Of a stretch of DNA of 64,000 bases, positions 41,575 through 51,679 are shown piece by piece. The first letter of the stretch is position 1. Every line of letters begins with the position of its first letter. Under the pieces are notes generated by a model. It saw only the letters and a list, made by a program, of their open reading frames with translations. It searched no databases and had not been told where the DNA came from. Made by a program: the position numbers and the translations under genes. This DNA comes from Locusta migratoria. Taxonomy: Eukaryota > Arthropoda > Insecta > Orthoptera > Acrididae. Where the stretch lies: NCBI GenBank assembly GCA_026315105.1, contig CM048744.1, positions 371,154,159 to 371,218,158 of the forward strand, read 5' to 3'.

Positions 41575-42074
41575 ACAGAGTAATGGAGTCCTTTCTCGAG
41601 CGCTGCTCCGCTGCCCGCAAAACGCTAGGTTACCCCCTCACTAGAAAGCAACAGCCAATCGCTCTCTAGGCGCCAATTTTCCTATAATGTGCGGACACGA
41701 CACTAACAAGGAAAGTACATGGGCTCGAACAAACATATCTGTATGAACGTTTGGTTAGAGGATCTCTACGTACACCTGAATGTGCTGGTGGGTGTCGTTT
41801 TTCTGCAAAGCTCTGCAACCATGCTCTAGATAGCACTGTAGATGAAATTGTAGACGCCATACGTAATGCAGATATCTTAACTATAACTTATGTAATAATC
41901 ATCGTACATGTTTTCTAGCGAATTGTCATCAAAAGCCGTGATGATAGTTGCAACTTTTTCTTCCCGAAAGACTGTTGCTATTCACTGCCACTGCTTCCAT
42001 TGCCTCTTCCCGCACTTACCGTAGCACTACCGCTTGCAATGAGTTGTTCGTCATTATCATCCCTATTATCATTA

Positions 42075-42314
42075 TTATGAGTTTGTAGCAACAGTATCTA
42101 ACTTATGCCCATATTTCTGTACCGTAACAGATACGAGAAAGCATGCGAATGATTCATCTTCTACACTAATACCATCTTCACGAAGAAGGGTTCTTTGTAA
42201 CTTCATCTCAACTAATCGCAATACATTAGCAGGATTGATTAGCAATCGCCGCCCCATCTGACGCTTCACCACACAAATAACATCACAAAACGCAACTTCG
42301 GAGGCACACTGCAC
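42075..42314 (-). CDS. hypothetical protein fragment
   Basis: 79 codons on the minus strand: VVKRQMGRRLLINPANVLRL then VEMKLQRTLLRED...FACFLVSVTVQKYGHK. The amphipathic helical look and balanced composition suggest former coding sequence, perhaps from a transposon, but I do not recognise the family. No partner exon was found. The first codon may not be the true start. Confidence 0.3.
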   Translation of the reverse strand: MQCASEVAFCDVICVVKRQMGRRLLINPANVLRLVEMKLQRTLLREDGISVEDESFACFLVSVTVQKYGHKLDTVATNS

Positions 42315-42467
42315 CGTCCCTACTGGCGAACCGACAGGTCAAAGTGCAACGCGGCATGGCACACGCATAGGCCTCTAACGGACGACTGCAGAGTTTTGTA
42401 GATGCGGGAATGTCACTATTGCAATAAGGGATCTTTACATTATCTCTCATACGATTTTGATGTATAT

Positions 42468-42770
42468 GTCTCGGTAGCACAGTGGTAGAGTGCCAGACTA
42501 CAAATCCAAAGGTCGCGGGTTCGATCCCCGCCTGGTCCTAGGATTTTCATCTGTCACTTTCCACTTCTTTCACCTCTGGCAGTATTGCTCTTGTGAAAAA
42601 TACCGAGTGGCACCGTGGTTCGGAACCCACGTTAACTGGCTGGGTAAGTCAGTTCGAAGGTTGGAGGAAGGCAACGGCGTACCACCTCCAAACGGGACCA
42701 TGCCTAGTAAAGCACTGTGGTGTTCAAACCGATCTTCGGATTGTTGACTGCTTTACCTTACCTGTGTTTG
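42468..42770 (+). repeat. tRNA-derived SINE, family D
   Basis: Head CTCGGTAGCACAGTGGTAGAG (A box), GGTTCGATCCC (B box), and the body shared with 3890-4187 (CCACCTCCAAACGGGACCATG). It ends GATTGTTGACTGCTTTACC. Confidence 0.88.
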
Positions 42771-43925
42771 TTCGAGCCCAAGTACTTTTCTTGTAAGATA
42801 GCTTCGAAAAACTGTCCCGCTCAGTGCAGTCCAATGACGACTGTTCCCGCGCAACACGCGCGGTACGTATTCCTCTGCAGGTCGATCACTGGCTTGAACC
42901 TGACAGTACGTCTTGGTGCGGCTCTGGCGTTCCCGGGGCTATCAAGACGCAAATTTCGACGCAACCCGTGGTGAGCGCCCCCGGCCCGAGGGGTTCGGCC
43001 GCAGGTACCTACGCAACGGAATCTGAAGACGCCACCGAGCGGCCTTCTCACTGTGTAATAGATGGCTGCCTTCCTCGAAGGCTCACTCTCCGTCTCACAT
43101 GGACTCGGCACCTCTCTCTCCCTCTGGTGCCACCCAGAAGTGCTTCAGAAACGGACAGAATTCATCTGAATGAAAATATCAATAACCCGCAAAAAAATAA
43201 AGTTGGAGGGCAGTTCTCGACGTCTAAGTTTCGACTAGTTCAGAGCCTCTGCTAACTGGTGACTATGTGTTGTGTCAGTTGGATCTTGATTTAAATTATA
43301 GTGTGTCCATTTATTCTCAGTTCTTCAGAAACTGGTGAGAATTATCATGCCCATTATACTGCCCCCGCACCCTGATGACACTTGAAATCTGAGTACTACG
43401 TTCATTCTTCTGCCAAATTTCCATTGTGAAGTTTTACGTTCATTAAAGTTTCTTACTGATGTCATAATTTCAGCTGTTGTTTAGATCTCAAAAATAGTTT
43501 GGTCTTATGCATGCCCGTTGCTTGTGGTAACATTCTGTTTCAGATATTCTGTTCAAATGTTTTGACTCAGAAGGAATACGGCTGGAGCGGCCGTTTAACA
43601 CTGAGGCCCGATTTGTAGGTTTTGTTGGTAGCCAGGCACTGAAGTTGAGTAATTTGTTTCAATTGTTGCCCTCCTGTAACTTAATTTTAATTTTTACATT
43701 GCTGTTTAAAGCTTTTCACAGAAATTTGTTAGTTAGCTCCCAGTTGAAATCGTGATCTCGAACTATTTAAGCCGAGAGTATGGCAACACTGTTCGAGATG
43801 CCGAGAATACCGTGCTCCAGCGTGCGTTTCCTCTATAAAGAAATTTCGTCGAGCTGATCTCTGCAAGTTTACGAGAGTAGCACAGGCTTCCAAGTTTTTA
43901 GTTGTTAGGAGTGCATTCGCGCTCT
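42771..43925. other. unassigned; GC-rich block then AT-rich DNA
   Basis: 42800-43130 is GC-rich and open on both strands (143 codons plus, 96 minus) with no domain. The symmetry of open frames argues for composition rather than coding. Confidence 0.3.
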
Positions 43926-44185
43926 CCTGATAATTAATTTTTTGTTTAGGAAAAGTCCCAGAAATAAATTAAATGGCCCCAATGACCCGGCTCCGACCAA
44001 GCTTTCGGTAGTTTTTCCTTGGTTGTAAGGTGCAGGAACTGGTTAGCCCCTCCCGCTCATTCACAACTCGGATTCCACTTTGCCGCATTATCAGCTTGTC
44101 TGATAATTGGCTGAATAGAACTGCCGGATCTCAAACAGATCGTTCCACTCCGCGGAATGGGGAATGAAAAGAATAAAGCTTTTTT
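43926..44185 (-). repeat. unclassified element U, copy 2
   Basis: The reverse complement follows 27985-28330 in order: TTTCATTCCCCATTCCGCGG, TTTGAGATCCGGC, TATTCAGCCAATTATCAGAC, ACAACCAAGGAAAA and TTGGTCGGAGCCGGG. About 80% by eye. The end corresponding to 28330-28406 is missing. Confidence 0.75.
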
Positions 44186-44860
44186 TCAATACTGTGAATA
44201 AAGTTCAGAAGGCACAAACTTCTTACAAAGTTAACCTAATTTGCGAATATTGTTTGAAGTACTCCGTTTTATGAATTTAAAGTTAATTATTTATTGTGCT
44301 CAAGTAGTCACTGGCCTTTTTTAAGGTAGTACATAATATATTCACCACATCAAGCCTTTTAGGCAATGTTACTTGCTAAAATTGTTGTTTATAGCAGTAA
44401 ATTCATGTATCTTAATTATATTTTGTCGAGTTTGTTCTATTGCCAAGGTTGCTTAATTGATGTAAAATTAAATTTTGTCTAAATTCATATTTTGTAGTTC
44501 AGAGTCAGTAATGTCAATCATAATGCTACTGTTTTAACAAACTGACTTCTACAAATGTTTAATAGAATTATTTGCCACTTCTTCACATCTCTTACCATCT
44601 AAGATCAGATAGCGCACATACGTTGTTTACTAATTCTTTCACGCTATCGCTCGTCGTTATCGATTTCCGATCCAGTACAAGAAGTGATTAACCTAGAGCA
44701 CGAGAACACGTGTTACGGCACTTGTATTTCCCCCAGTTTTCAGTCTCTGAGGGAAGGTGCTGAATGGTGTTCGAAAAGCGTCGAAGAATGATGTGTAGTA
44801 TTTGTGTATAGTAATACTTAGCGGCTTTCTGTGAGTCCTTTTGGAAACGAATGAGTAAAA
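44186..44860. other. AT-rich DNA, nothing recognised
   Basis: No supported feature. Confidence 0.4.
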
Positions 44861-45105
44861 AGCTTAATGATGAAGTTAGAATGCGTATAAGATACTACGA
44901 ACAACGTGTTAGTGGTATAACAGTACAAATTTACTAGCCAGCTAGCTATGCGGTTTATATAGCTGAAAAAATGAGATAAAAGAGAGGAAAACTTAGGAAA
45001 AGGAGACAAGGAACATAGAAGGTGAATATGGAATGGGGAAAAAGGATGAAAGAGAAAGCCTCCTAGTAGAATTACGCACAGAGCATACTTTAATCATTGC
45101 TTGAT

Positions 45106-46300
45106 TGATTAATTTCCCCAGGGAAGCCAAAACAGTCTTGGTCTAACCCGCCATTGCCTGCACCGAAACTAAGTTTATTGTGCGGTATCGCTCCCTGTAT
45201 ATCTAGTAAAGCCAACCAATGCCCTTGAACAGTGCAAGGAATCCCTTTACCAGTTCTTTATTAGACACAGTTTCTTCGGGTCTGGTTGTCCCAAATGTTC
45301 TGTGCCTTTTACTCTCCAACACAATGCATTCGAAGATTAGATGTGATGCAGTTTCATCACCTTCATCACAGATCCTACATTTAGGTCCTCTTCTGTTATT
45401 CCCTTTGTATGTAGGTGTTTTTTGAAATTCCCATGGTCTGTCAGCAATCCAAACATGAGTCTGTTCAGGCCCAGGATTGCAGATCTTCTTTTAAAACATG
45501 GCTTTGGCATCATTACCTTGTCATGTTTTTGTTGATAGACTTTAGTCCAATATTCTATGTGCTGTCTTCCGAGCCAGTTACGTATCATTGCCTTGGTGAT
45601 TGTCAGGACAGGTTCCGGTCCAATAAATGGAATCTCTGCCCCCATCCTGGCTAATCTGTCGGCATGTTCGTTGCCACTGATCCCCGAGTGGCCAGGTACC
45701 CACAATAGTTTTACTCTATTGCTTTCCCCTAGCTCCACCAGAACCCTGTGACATTCTGCAACAATTTTAGACCTTCTTGCAAGAGCTGCCAGTGATCTCA
45801 TGGCTGCCTGGCTGTCTGAATAGATATAGATGCTACGGTCTTTGTAGCACCTACGCAAACTCTCTTTCACACATGCCCTGATGGCAGTGATTTCGGCCTG
45901 GAATACTGAGGCCAGTTTCCCAAGAGAGATGACGCTCTCCAGTCTTGGCTGCATCCCGTATACCCCGGCCCAACGCCTTTGTCTGATTTTGACCCGTCAG
46001 TGAACCAGACAATATCCTCCGTACGGTGTCGAACTATTTTCTCCCAATGCTCCCTACTTCCAATTGTTATATGAAAGGCTTGTTGAAGCAGTATGGGGTT
46101 ATAATATAGTCGGCTGGCATTTCCCCAACCTTTCCTATATTTCCTCACTCACTATTTTACTGTGTGATACTGGATATCCCAAAGAGTTCCAGTTTTTGCT
46201 AGTTTTGAGTCTGTATGCACCAGCCGCTGCCTCCACCTTGACCCAAAGGTGTAATGTAATCATCGCTTGGTTTAGGACTCATGGAAGAAGATTGTTTTTT
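45106..46300 (-). mobile_element. LINE with RNase H domain, 3' part
   Basis: The minus strand carries the end of a large LINE ORF2: an RT C-terminal region (AAAGAYRLKTSKNWNSLGYP at about 46215-46160) followed by RNase H and a 3' region. It is 5' truncated at about 46300 and inserted in the split LINE. This is the I/R1/LOA-type arrangement (RT followed by RNase H); the exact clade is uncertain. Confidence 0.8.
45337..46030 (-). pseudogene. LINE RNase H domain, one frameshift
   Basis: WFTDGSKSDKGVGPG (about 46015-45970) has the first catalytic Asp. After a frameshift at about 45955 the frame reads SVFQAEITAIRACV (Glu), IYIYSDSQAAMRSL (Asp) and VKLLWVPGHSGISGNEHADRLARMG (His and final Asp), the full D-E-D-H-D set of RNase HI. 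A C-terminal extension ending at 45337 (RLMFGLLTDHGNFKKHLHTK) is typical of insect LINEs. The enzyme would remove the RNA strand after reverse transcription. Confidence 0.88.
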
Positions 46301-46551
46301 TTTGCGTCGAAGAGACCATGAGACACCAGAAAATTTTGCGTTCGAATTTAAAATTGTGAGAGAAATATTTTGAAATCAGGTTTTAAACATATCTAGGAGC
46401 AGAGATTGTACTCTGACCATTACATGTTGACTAGGAACTGTAGATTAAAATTTTAGAAACTGCAAAAAAGTAGAAAAATAAACTTGAGATTGTTGATAGT
46501 TCTGGAAGGAGTATTAGGCAAAGATTAAATGTAATTGGGTTGCGTAGCACA

Positions 46552-47150
46552 TTAACACTTTGACTGCCGGCCATGTAAACCATTCCATCCCTTAGAGTGC
46601 CAGACATTCTGCTTGCAGGAGTAACCCCAGCTGCACTTAGTTTCTTTATCTTCAGTCTGGCGTAAAGAATTGTCTGATCTTTGAAATAAATCCTGGACTG
46701 CACACAGAGCATCTAAATCACATACAACTCCGACGCCAAGGGCCCCACTAAAAACTTCTCTACTTCGCAAACAGTCTGTAGAGTCACTACGATATGTTGC
46801 TGTGTCACCCCTCTGTCATAGTCACCTCTCAGTACTTTCGGGGAGAATAATTTGCATGAAGCCATGTCCGTTGATTTACCTACTGAGTGAGCGGACACCA
46901 CTTTCTACCTGCCCCGTTTCATACAAAGAATGCGACCAGTAGGACGATTTAGAAACTAAATAAGAGATCTATAAGCTGGTTTAGACACTAGGTTTACCAA
47001 GTAAGGTATTTAAGGTAGATCTAGCCCGTCAGTAAACTTGATTCTGTTTTCAAAAGCACGAAAACAAAGATCACGTCAAATGACGTGATTGGCACTCTAC
47101 AGAAATTTCCGTATCCCGTCAATTGACGTGATTGGCGCTCGGAGTGTTAA
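46552..47150. mobile_element. piggyBac-like relic or MITE with TTAA ends
   Basis: TTAA at 46552-46555 and 47147-47150 bound a 591-bp element. Its ends are CACTTTGACTGCC and, inverted at the right, CACTCCGAGCGCC (9 of 13). The right end also has two copies of GACGTGATTGGC. TTAA duplication and such ends fit piggyBac. Minus-strand residues KLFSPKVLRGDYDRGVTQQH (about 46850-46800) faintly resemble a piggyBac transposase segment (RGxYD), but the match is weak. Confidence 0.55.
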
Positions 47151-47198
47151 GGCTTGGGCACGCAGAACGCGGTCTGCCGCGGCGGACAGCGATCTCTG
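47151..47198 (+). repeat. left terminal inverted repeat of the Harbinger-like element
   Basis: GGCTTGGGCACGCAGAACGC followed by GGTCTGCCGCGGCGGACAGC. It pairs with 51132-51179. Confidence 0.85.
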
Positions 47199-47384
47199 CC
47201 CGGCGCGACCCGGCGGTACTTTTCTGTATTGCGACACTGCAGCTGCCCTGCCACACGCGAAGCGGCCTCTAGCAGCGATACCGTTCTGGCCGCGGCGGCA
47301 GCCGACTCACTTGTACAAAACCACGAACGTAGCGCGCGGTCTATACAGGCGACCCACCTTAGTGCGACAGGAGGCTTTTTCAAG

Positions 47385-47523
47385 ATGGGAGACGAAACAG
47401 AACGGCTGATAGAAACCGTGAGAAAGTATCCGTATTTGTACAACACTTCACACCAGTTCTACAAAAATGTGGCGAAAAAAGCAGAAACATGGGCCACGAT
47501 TGCAGAAGAGTTGAACATTACTA
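47385..47523 (+). CDS. MADF-domain protein, exon 1
   Basis: ATG at 47385 opens MGDETERLIETVRKYPYLYN then TSHQFYKNVAKKAETWATIA, the first two helices of a MADF (Myb/SANT-like, Adf-1-type) DNA-binding domain. In the family this is LI..V..YP.LYD......Y.N...K...W..IA. The exon ends at A(47523) before GTAAGT, leaving one base of a split Ser codon. The 5' region (47200-47380) is CG-rich leader or promoter. In Harbinger elements this kind of protein binds the transposon ends and helps the nuclease. The frame is intact. Confidence 0.8.
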
Positions 47524-49466
47524 GTAAGTACGAAGATGTTTATAGTTCACAAAATTCTATTACAAAATTTTACAATATTGTTTTATTAGTTAATTATAAA
47601 CTTAGAAACAATATTGTAGGAAGGGAAGAGGATGTAGATGAAGATGAAATAGGAGATATTATACTGAGAGAAGAATTTGACAGAGCACTGAAAGACCTAA
47701 GTCGAAACAAGGCCCCTGGAGTGGACGACGTTCCCGCAAAACTACTGAAGTCTCTAGGAGAGCCAGCCAGCTATGACAAAACTATTTCACCTGGTGTGTA
47801 AGATGTATGAGACAGGGGAAATACCCTCAGACTTTAAGAAAAATGTAATAATCCCCATTCCAAAGAAAGCAGGCACAGACAGGTGTGGAAATTACAAAAC
47901 CATCAGTTTAATAAGTCATGCTTGCAAAATTTTAACACGAATTATTTACAGAAGGGTGGAAAAGTTGGTAGAAGCCGACCTGGGGGAAGATCAATTTGGG
48001 TTCAGGAGAAATGTAGGAGCTCGGGAGGCATTCCTGACTTTACGGCTTATCTTAGATTAAGGAAAGGCAAACCTACATTTCTAGCTTTTGTAGATCTGGA
48101 GAAAGCTTTTGATAATGTTGATTGGAATACACTCTTTCAGACCTTGAAATCAACAGGAGTAAAATATAGGGCATGGAAGTTATTTACAACTTGCACAAAA
48201 CCCAGGCAGCAGTTATCAGAGTTGAAGGTAATGAAAGAGATGCAGACGTTGGGAAGTGTGTAAGACAGGGTTGTAGCCTTTCTCCAATGTTGTTCAATTT
48301 GTACATTCAGCACGCTATAAAGGAAAGCAAGGAGAAATTTGGAGAAGGAATTAAAATTCAGAGTGAAGAAATAAAAACATTGCATTTTGCCGATGACAGC
48401 AAAGGATCTGGAGGAGTAATTGAACGGAATGGACAATTTGTAGAAAGGAGCATATAAGATGAACATTAACAAGAGCAAAACAAGGGTAATGGAGTGCAGC
48501 CTAAGAAAATCAGGTGATGCTGAAGCAATTAGGTTAGGTAACGAAACAATAAAGGAGGTACATGAGTTTTGTTACTTGGGCAGTAAAATAACAAATGAGG
48601 TCGCACTACAGAGGATATAAAATGGAGAATGGCAATGGGAAGAAAAGCGCCATTGAAAAAGAGATTTTTGTTAACATCGAACACTAATTTAAGCATAAGG
48701 AAGTCCTTTTTAAAGACATTTGTGTGGAGTGTTGCTCTGTATGGGAGTGAAACATGGACGATAAACAGTGCGGACAGGAAGAGGATAGAGGCTTTTGAAA
48801 TGTGGTGTTACAGAAGAATTCTGAATATTAGGTGGGTGGATCGTGTAACTAATGAGGAAGTACTGAACAGAATTGGGGAGAAAAGAAATTTCTGGCATAC
48901 CTTGACTAAAAGAAGGGATCGAGTAGTGGGACACATTCTTGGACATCAAGGAATTGTGAAATTAGCGTTGGAGGGAAGGAAGTGTGTGCGGTAAAAATCG
49001 CAGAGGAAGTCCAAGAGATGAATATAGTAAGCAAATTCATATGGATATAGGTTGCCGTTCTTATGACGAGATGAAGAGGCTTGCTCAGGATAGATTAGGT
49101 TGGAGAGCTGCATCAAACCAGTCTCCGGACTGAAGACCACAACAACAACAACAACAGATAATTATTTTTTTTTTAGGTACCTCATAAAAGTCTTACAAAC
49201 ATAGTATGTCTTAGTTATGTCCTCTTGAAAAAAAAAAAAAAAATCTGCGAAAATTTGTATTGCATTGGTTAACCTTCAATTGGTATTGCATACTAGTCGA
49301 AATAAAAACTGTACCTCGATACATTGTAAAATATTTTTCTTACTATCCATTTATTCTTTAAAAGTTTTATTATATTTGACATTGTCACTTGTTGTTCCTG
49401 AGTCATACAGTGGCGTAATAATAATAACAGTAATAATGATAATAATAATATTTTGACTTGTTCTAG
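47524..49466 (+). other. intron of the MADF gene, enlarged by a LINE
   Basis: Donor A|GTAAGT at 47524 and acceptor TTGACTTGTTCTAG| at 49466. Joining them restores an AGT codon and the MADF consensus (ITS-EEAKSKWKNVRDSY). About 1560 of its 1943 nt are the LINE at 47600-49157, so the original intron was about 400 nt. Confidence 0.75.
47600..49157 (+). pseudogene. RTE-like LINE inserted in the MADF intron, 5' truncated
   Basis: It starts upstream of the RT (GREEDVDEDEIGDIILREEF) and includes EADLGEDQFGFRRNVGAREA, VDLEKAFDNVDWN (motif A), VRQGCSLSPMLFNLYIQ (motif B) and LHFADDSK (motif C; the following VILSE-like part is deleted). SETWTINSADRKRIEAFEMW comes next, and it ends CGGACTGAAGACCACAACAACAACAACAACAG. 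Frame changes at about 47765, 48060, 48170 and 48430 kill it. It has the same orientation as the gene. Confidence 0.88.
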
Positions 49467-50190
49467 GTGAAGAAGCCAAATCAAAGTGGAAGAATGTTCG
49501 GGACAGTTATTTGAGACACAAGAAAAGCTTAAAAGGTGTAACGGGACAAGACAAAAAATACCACAAGTGGCCATGGAGTGAGCACATGCAATTTCTAAAT
49601 GATACACTTCGATCACGTTCCACAGTCACCAATGTACCAAATGTAGACTTTGAAGATTCCAGATCACTTGAAAACGAAACCCCTGAACCTGAAAGTGAAA
49701 GTGAGCTATGTCAAACGCAAGTAGCTCCAGCCTCTTCACAGATCCCAACCCCGCCTCTTGCAAAACGTAGGAAAGCTGGATCTTCAGCCCCTGATGATCG
49801 ATCCGAAAATGCTGCAATTGACAAAGTAATTGCGTATTTGCAAAGCAAGCCCGATAAACGCGAGTTTGATGGCATAGAACACTTATTTCTCAGTTATGGT
49901 GACACGTTCAGAAAATTTCAGCCAACAACACAAGCAACTCTTCGCAAGGACAGAAATGAGAGAGTTTGGTACAGAATTTCAGCCACCTGGAGAATCCACT
50001 TTCCGCTCTCCATTGCTGTTCGATAATTCTCCCCGTTCATCAACAACTAATGATATGGCATATGGCTCAGTAAATACGTCTCCAGTTGACCAGAATATGA
50101 GTTTCACTGGCTCATCGGCCAATTATTATTCGTTTGAAAATGCAAGTTACTTATATGAAAATTACGGATCCCATTTTCAGTCACATTATT
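49467..50190 (+). CDS. MADF-BESS protein, exon 2 (one frameshift, 3' end lost in SINEs)
   Basis: It continues the MADF domain (EEAKSKWKNVRDSYLRHKKS then KYHKWPWSEHMQFLNDTL) to about 49605. An acidic Pro/Ser linker (ENETPEPESESEL), a basic nuclear-localisation-like LAKRRKAG (about 49765) and a BESS-like helix follow: DGIEHLFLSYGDTFRKFQPT then TQATLRKD (about 49868-49952). A +1 or -1 shift at about 49955 moves the frame to MREFGTEFQPP...NYYSFENASYLYENYGSHFQSH, ending at about 50190. There two SINEs have replaced the stop. BESS motifs mediate protein contacts in MADF proteins. The long, mostly intact frame suggests this copy decayed recently. Confidence 0.72.
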
Positions 50191-50622
50191 TAATAGTATT
50201 TGTAAAGCGGCACCATCGCTGCCGGCCGAGGGGTCTGAGGCGCTCCAGTCGCGGTCTGCACAGACACTACGGTCGGGGGTGCGAATCCCCCCTCGGGCAT
50301 GGATATTTGTGCCGTCCTTAGTCTTAGTTAGTTCATAAGTAGTTTGTAAGTTTAGGGACTGATGACACCGTAGTTAAGTCCCATAAGCTATACAAACATT
50401 TAAACATTTTAAGCAGCATCGCTGACTACCATGCAGGAGGCCCGGGTTCGATTCCCGGCAGGGGACTGGGAGTTGTGTGTTGCCCTAATCATCATCATCT
50501 CATCATCACTGGCACGTAAGTCGCCCACGCGGCGTCAAATAGAAAGACTTACACTAAGGCGGCCGAACGATCTCGTCATGGATCTCCCGGCCAAGAAAGC
50601 CATACGCTCATTTCCATAGTAT
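50191..50622 (+). repeat. SINE family F interrupted by a SINE A
   Basis: GCATCGCTGACTACCATGCAG, then B box GGGTTCGATTCCC, ATCATCATCATCTCATCATC and GTAAGTCGCCCACGCGGCGTC. This is a tRNA-derived family known from Orthoptera. Its first bases lie left of the nested SINE A. Confidence 0.75.
50218..50408 (+). repeat. SINE A nested in SINE F
   Basis: From GCTGCCGGCCGAGGGGTCTG to CATTTAAACATTTT. Flanks AAGCGGCACCATCGCT and AAGCAGCATCGCT are similar, an imperfect TSD. Confidence 0.88.
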
Positions 50623-50769
50623 TTTGTAAATAATAACTAATGTTTGTGATGTAGGTTACTTATTGTTATATTTATAATCTTATCTGGCTTATTGAAATAA
50701 ATTACTGTTCATATAATATAGGTGCGACTAAATTTTTGATTAACTTACGTCAAATAAACGGGTGATCTT

Positions 50770-51052
50770 TCCCTAGTTCCAATAAATAGGTCTTCTCCAG
50801 TTCAAAGTGATCTTCTCAATGCTCTGTTGCAGTACGTCATGTAGTTCATCGAAAGCGTTTCCTGACATACACAAAAAAATCTGTCTTCATGTGATTGCAG
50901 TTCCTGGCAAAGGCGGTGATATTCACCAAGTTCTTCTTTTTTTTTTTCATTAATTGAGTGTACCCAATAAAGTCTTTTTCTGCTACTGCACTGCAGTGCT
51001 AAAACAAGCAAGAGTTGCTCCTCGTCAGAACTACTTGTTTTCCAGGAAAAAA
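50770..51052 (-). pseudogene. HARBI1-like Harbinger transposase, N-terminal remnant
   Basis: The minus frame reads SSSDEEQLLLVLALQCSSRK then RLYWVHSINEKKKEELGEYH and RLCQELQSHEDRFF, the N-terminus of Harbinger nucleases (RK.YWV......R...GEYH.L..EL....E.FF.Y.RMS...F). After a frameshift at about 50855 it continues NAFDELHDVLQQSIEKITLN then WRRPIYW and a stop at about 50788. The catalytic DDE region is absent. No ATG is visible in this frame, so the start is lost or in an upstream exon. It converges on the MADF gene. Confidence 0.75.
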
Positions 51053-51131
51053 AACTCCAAAACTCTCACTAGTGCAAAACACTCCTGCGAGCCCTCTCTG
51101 CGGAGAATTATTTCAACAGACCGAGAAGATC

Positions 51132-51179
51132 GCGCGATCGCTGCCCGCCGCGACAGACCGCGTCCTATGTCCCCAAACC
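51132..51179 (-). repeat. right terminal inverted repeat of the Harbinger-like element
   Basis: Its reverse complement begins GGTTTGGGGACATAGGACGC and continues GGTCTGTCGCGGCGGGCAGC. Both repeats are strikingly CG-rich in an AT-rich setting. Confidence 0.85.
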
Positions 51180-51230
51180 TTAACGAATAGGCAACCTTGA
51201 GAGATGAATTAGTGAAGGAAGCAGAGGCTC

Positions 51231-51263
<33 letters not shown>

Positions 51264-51491
51264 TAGATTTGTGCGAGAAGAAAACATTTGACATCGCAGG
51301 AGGTACTGAATTCAGCTGAAAAAAGAAGAAAATATACCTAAATGAAGAAGACAAGTGGGATACAAAAGTCTAAAAAAAGACTTTTGGTGGAAACAAAATG
51401 AACTCTATGAATACCAGAGGCTCGAATGGAAATCAGCTCTAAGAAAAAGAGGGAAAACTGAAAGGAGGGTTTATACAAAGGAAATGAACTT

Positions 51492-51679
51492 CAAAACAAA
51501 TATTTGTAAATCTATGAGGCTCAACAGTTTGGTTATTAGCGCCTAGCTTAAAAAATACTACAAGGTAAACTAAACACAACACAAACACCCATGCCCGAGG
51601 GGGATTCGAACCCCCGACGGCGGACGGCCGCACGCACCGCAACACGGCGCTCCAGTACGCGCGGCTAATCCGCTGCAGC
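51492..51679 (-). repeat. SINE B, 12-bp TSD
   Basis: Minus copy with B box GGGGATTCGAACCCCCGAC and head CGCGGCTAATCCGCTGCAGC. It is flanked by GGAAATGAACTT at 51480-51491 and 51680-51691. Confidence 0.9.

Larger units (their letters stand above)
47151..51179 (+). mobile_element. Harbinger-like DNA transposon carrying a MADF gene and a HARBI1-like remnant
   Basis: The left end GGCTTGGGCACGCAGAACGC and inverted right end GGTTTGGGGACATAGGACGC continue alike (GGTCTG.CGCGGCGG.CAGCGATC) to about 48 bp with about 7 mismatches including the flanking TTAA. TTAA flanks both ends (47147-47150 and 51180-51183). The surrounding old LINE resumes immediately after 51183, fixing the boundaries. The interior holds a spliced MADF-BESS gene (plus) and a HARBI1-like N-terminus (minus). 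PIF/Harbinger elements are known to encode a nuclease and a Myb/MADF-type partner. Most of the nuclease is deleted. Confidence 0.8.

Noticed and set aside
42824..43255. 143-codon plus ORF and overlapping 96-codon minus ORF
   Set aside because: Both strands are open because of GC-rich composition; no domain on either.
46552..47150. A confident piggyBac transposase in the relic
   Set aside because: Only a short faint resemblance (RGDYD); the call rests on TTAA and the ends alone.
47154..47801. 215-codon plus ORF that appears to fuse MADF residues to LINE RT residues
   Set aside because: It reads through the GTAAGT splice donor into the intronic LINE. The spliced model explains the conserved MADF residues better.
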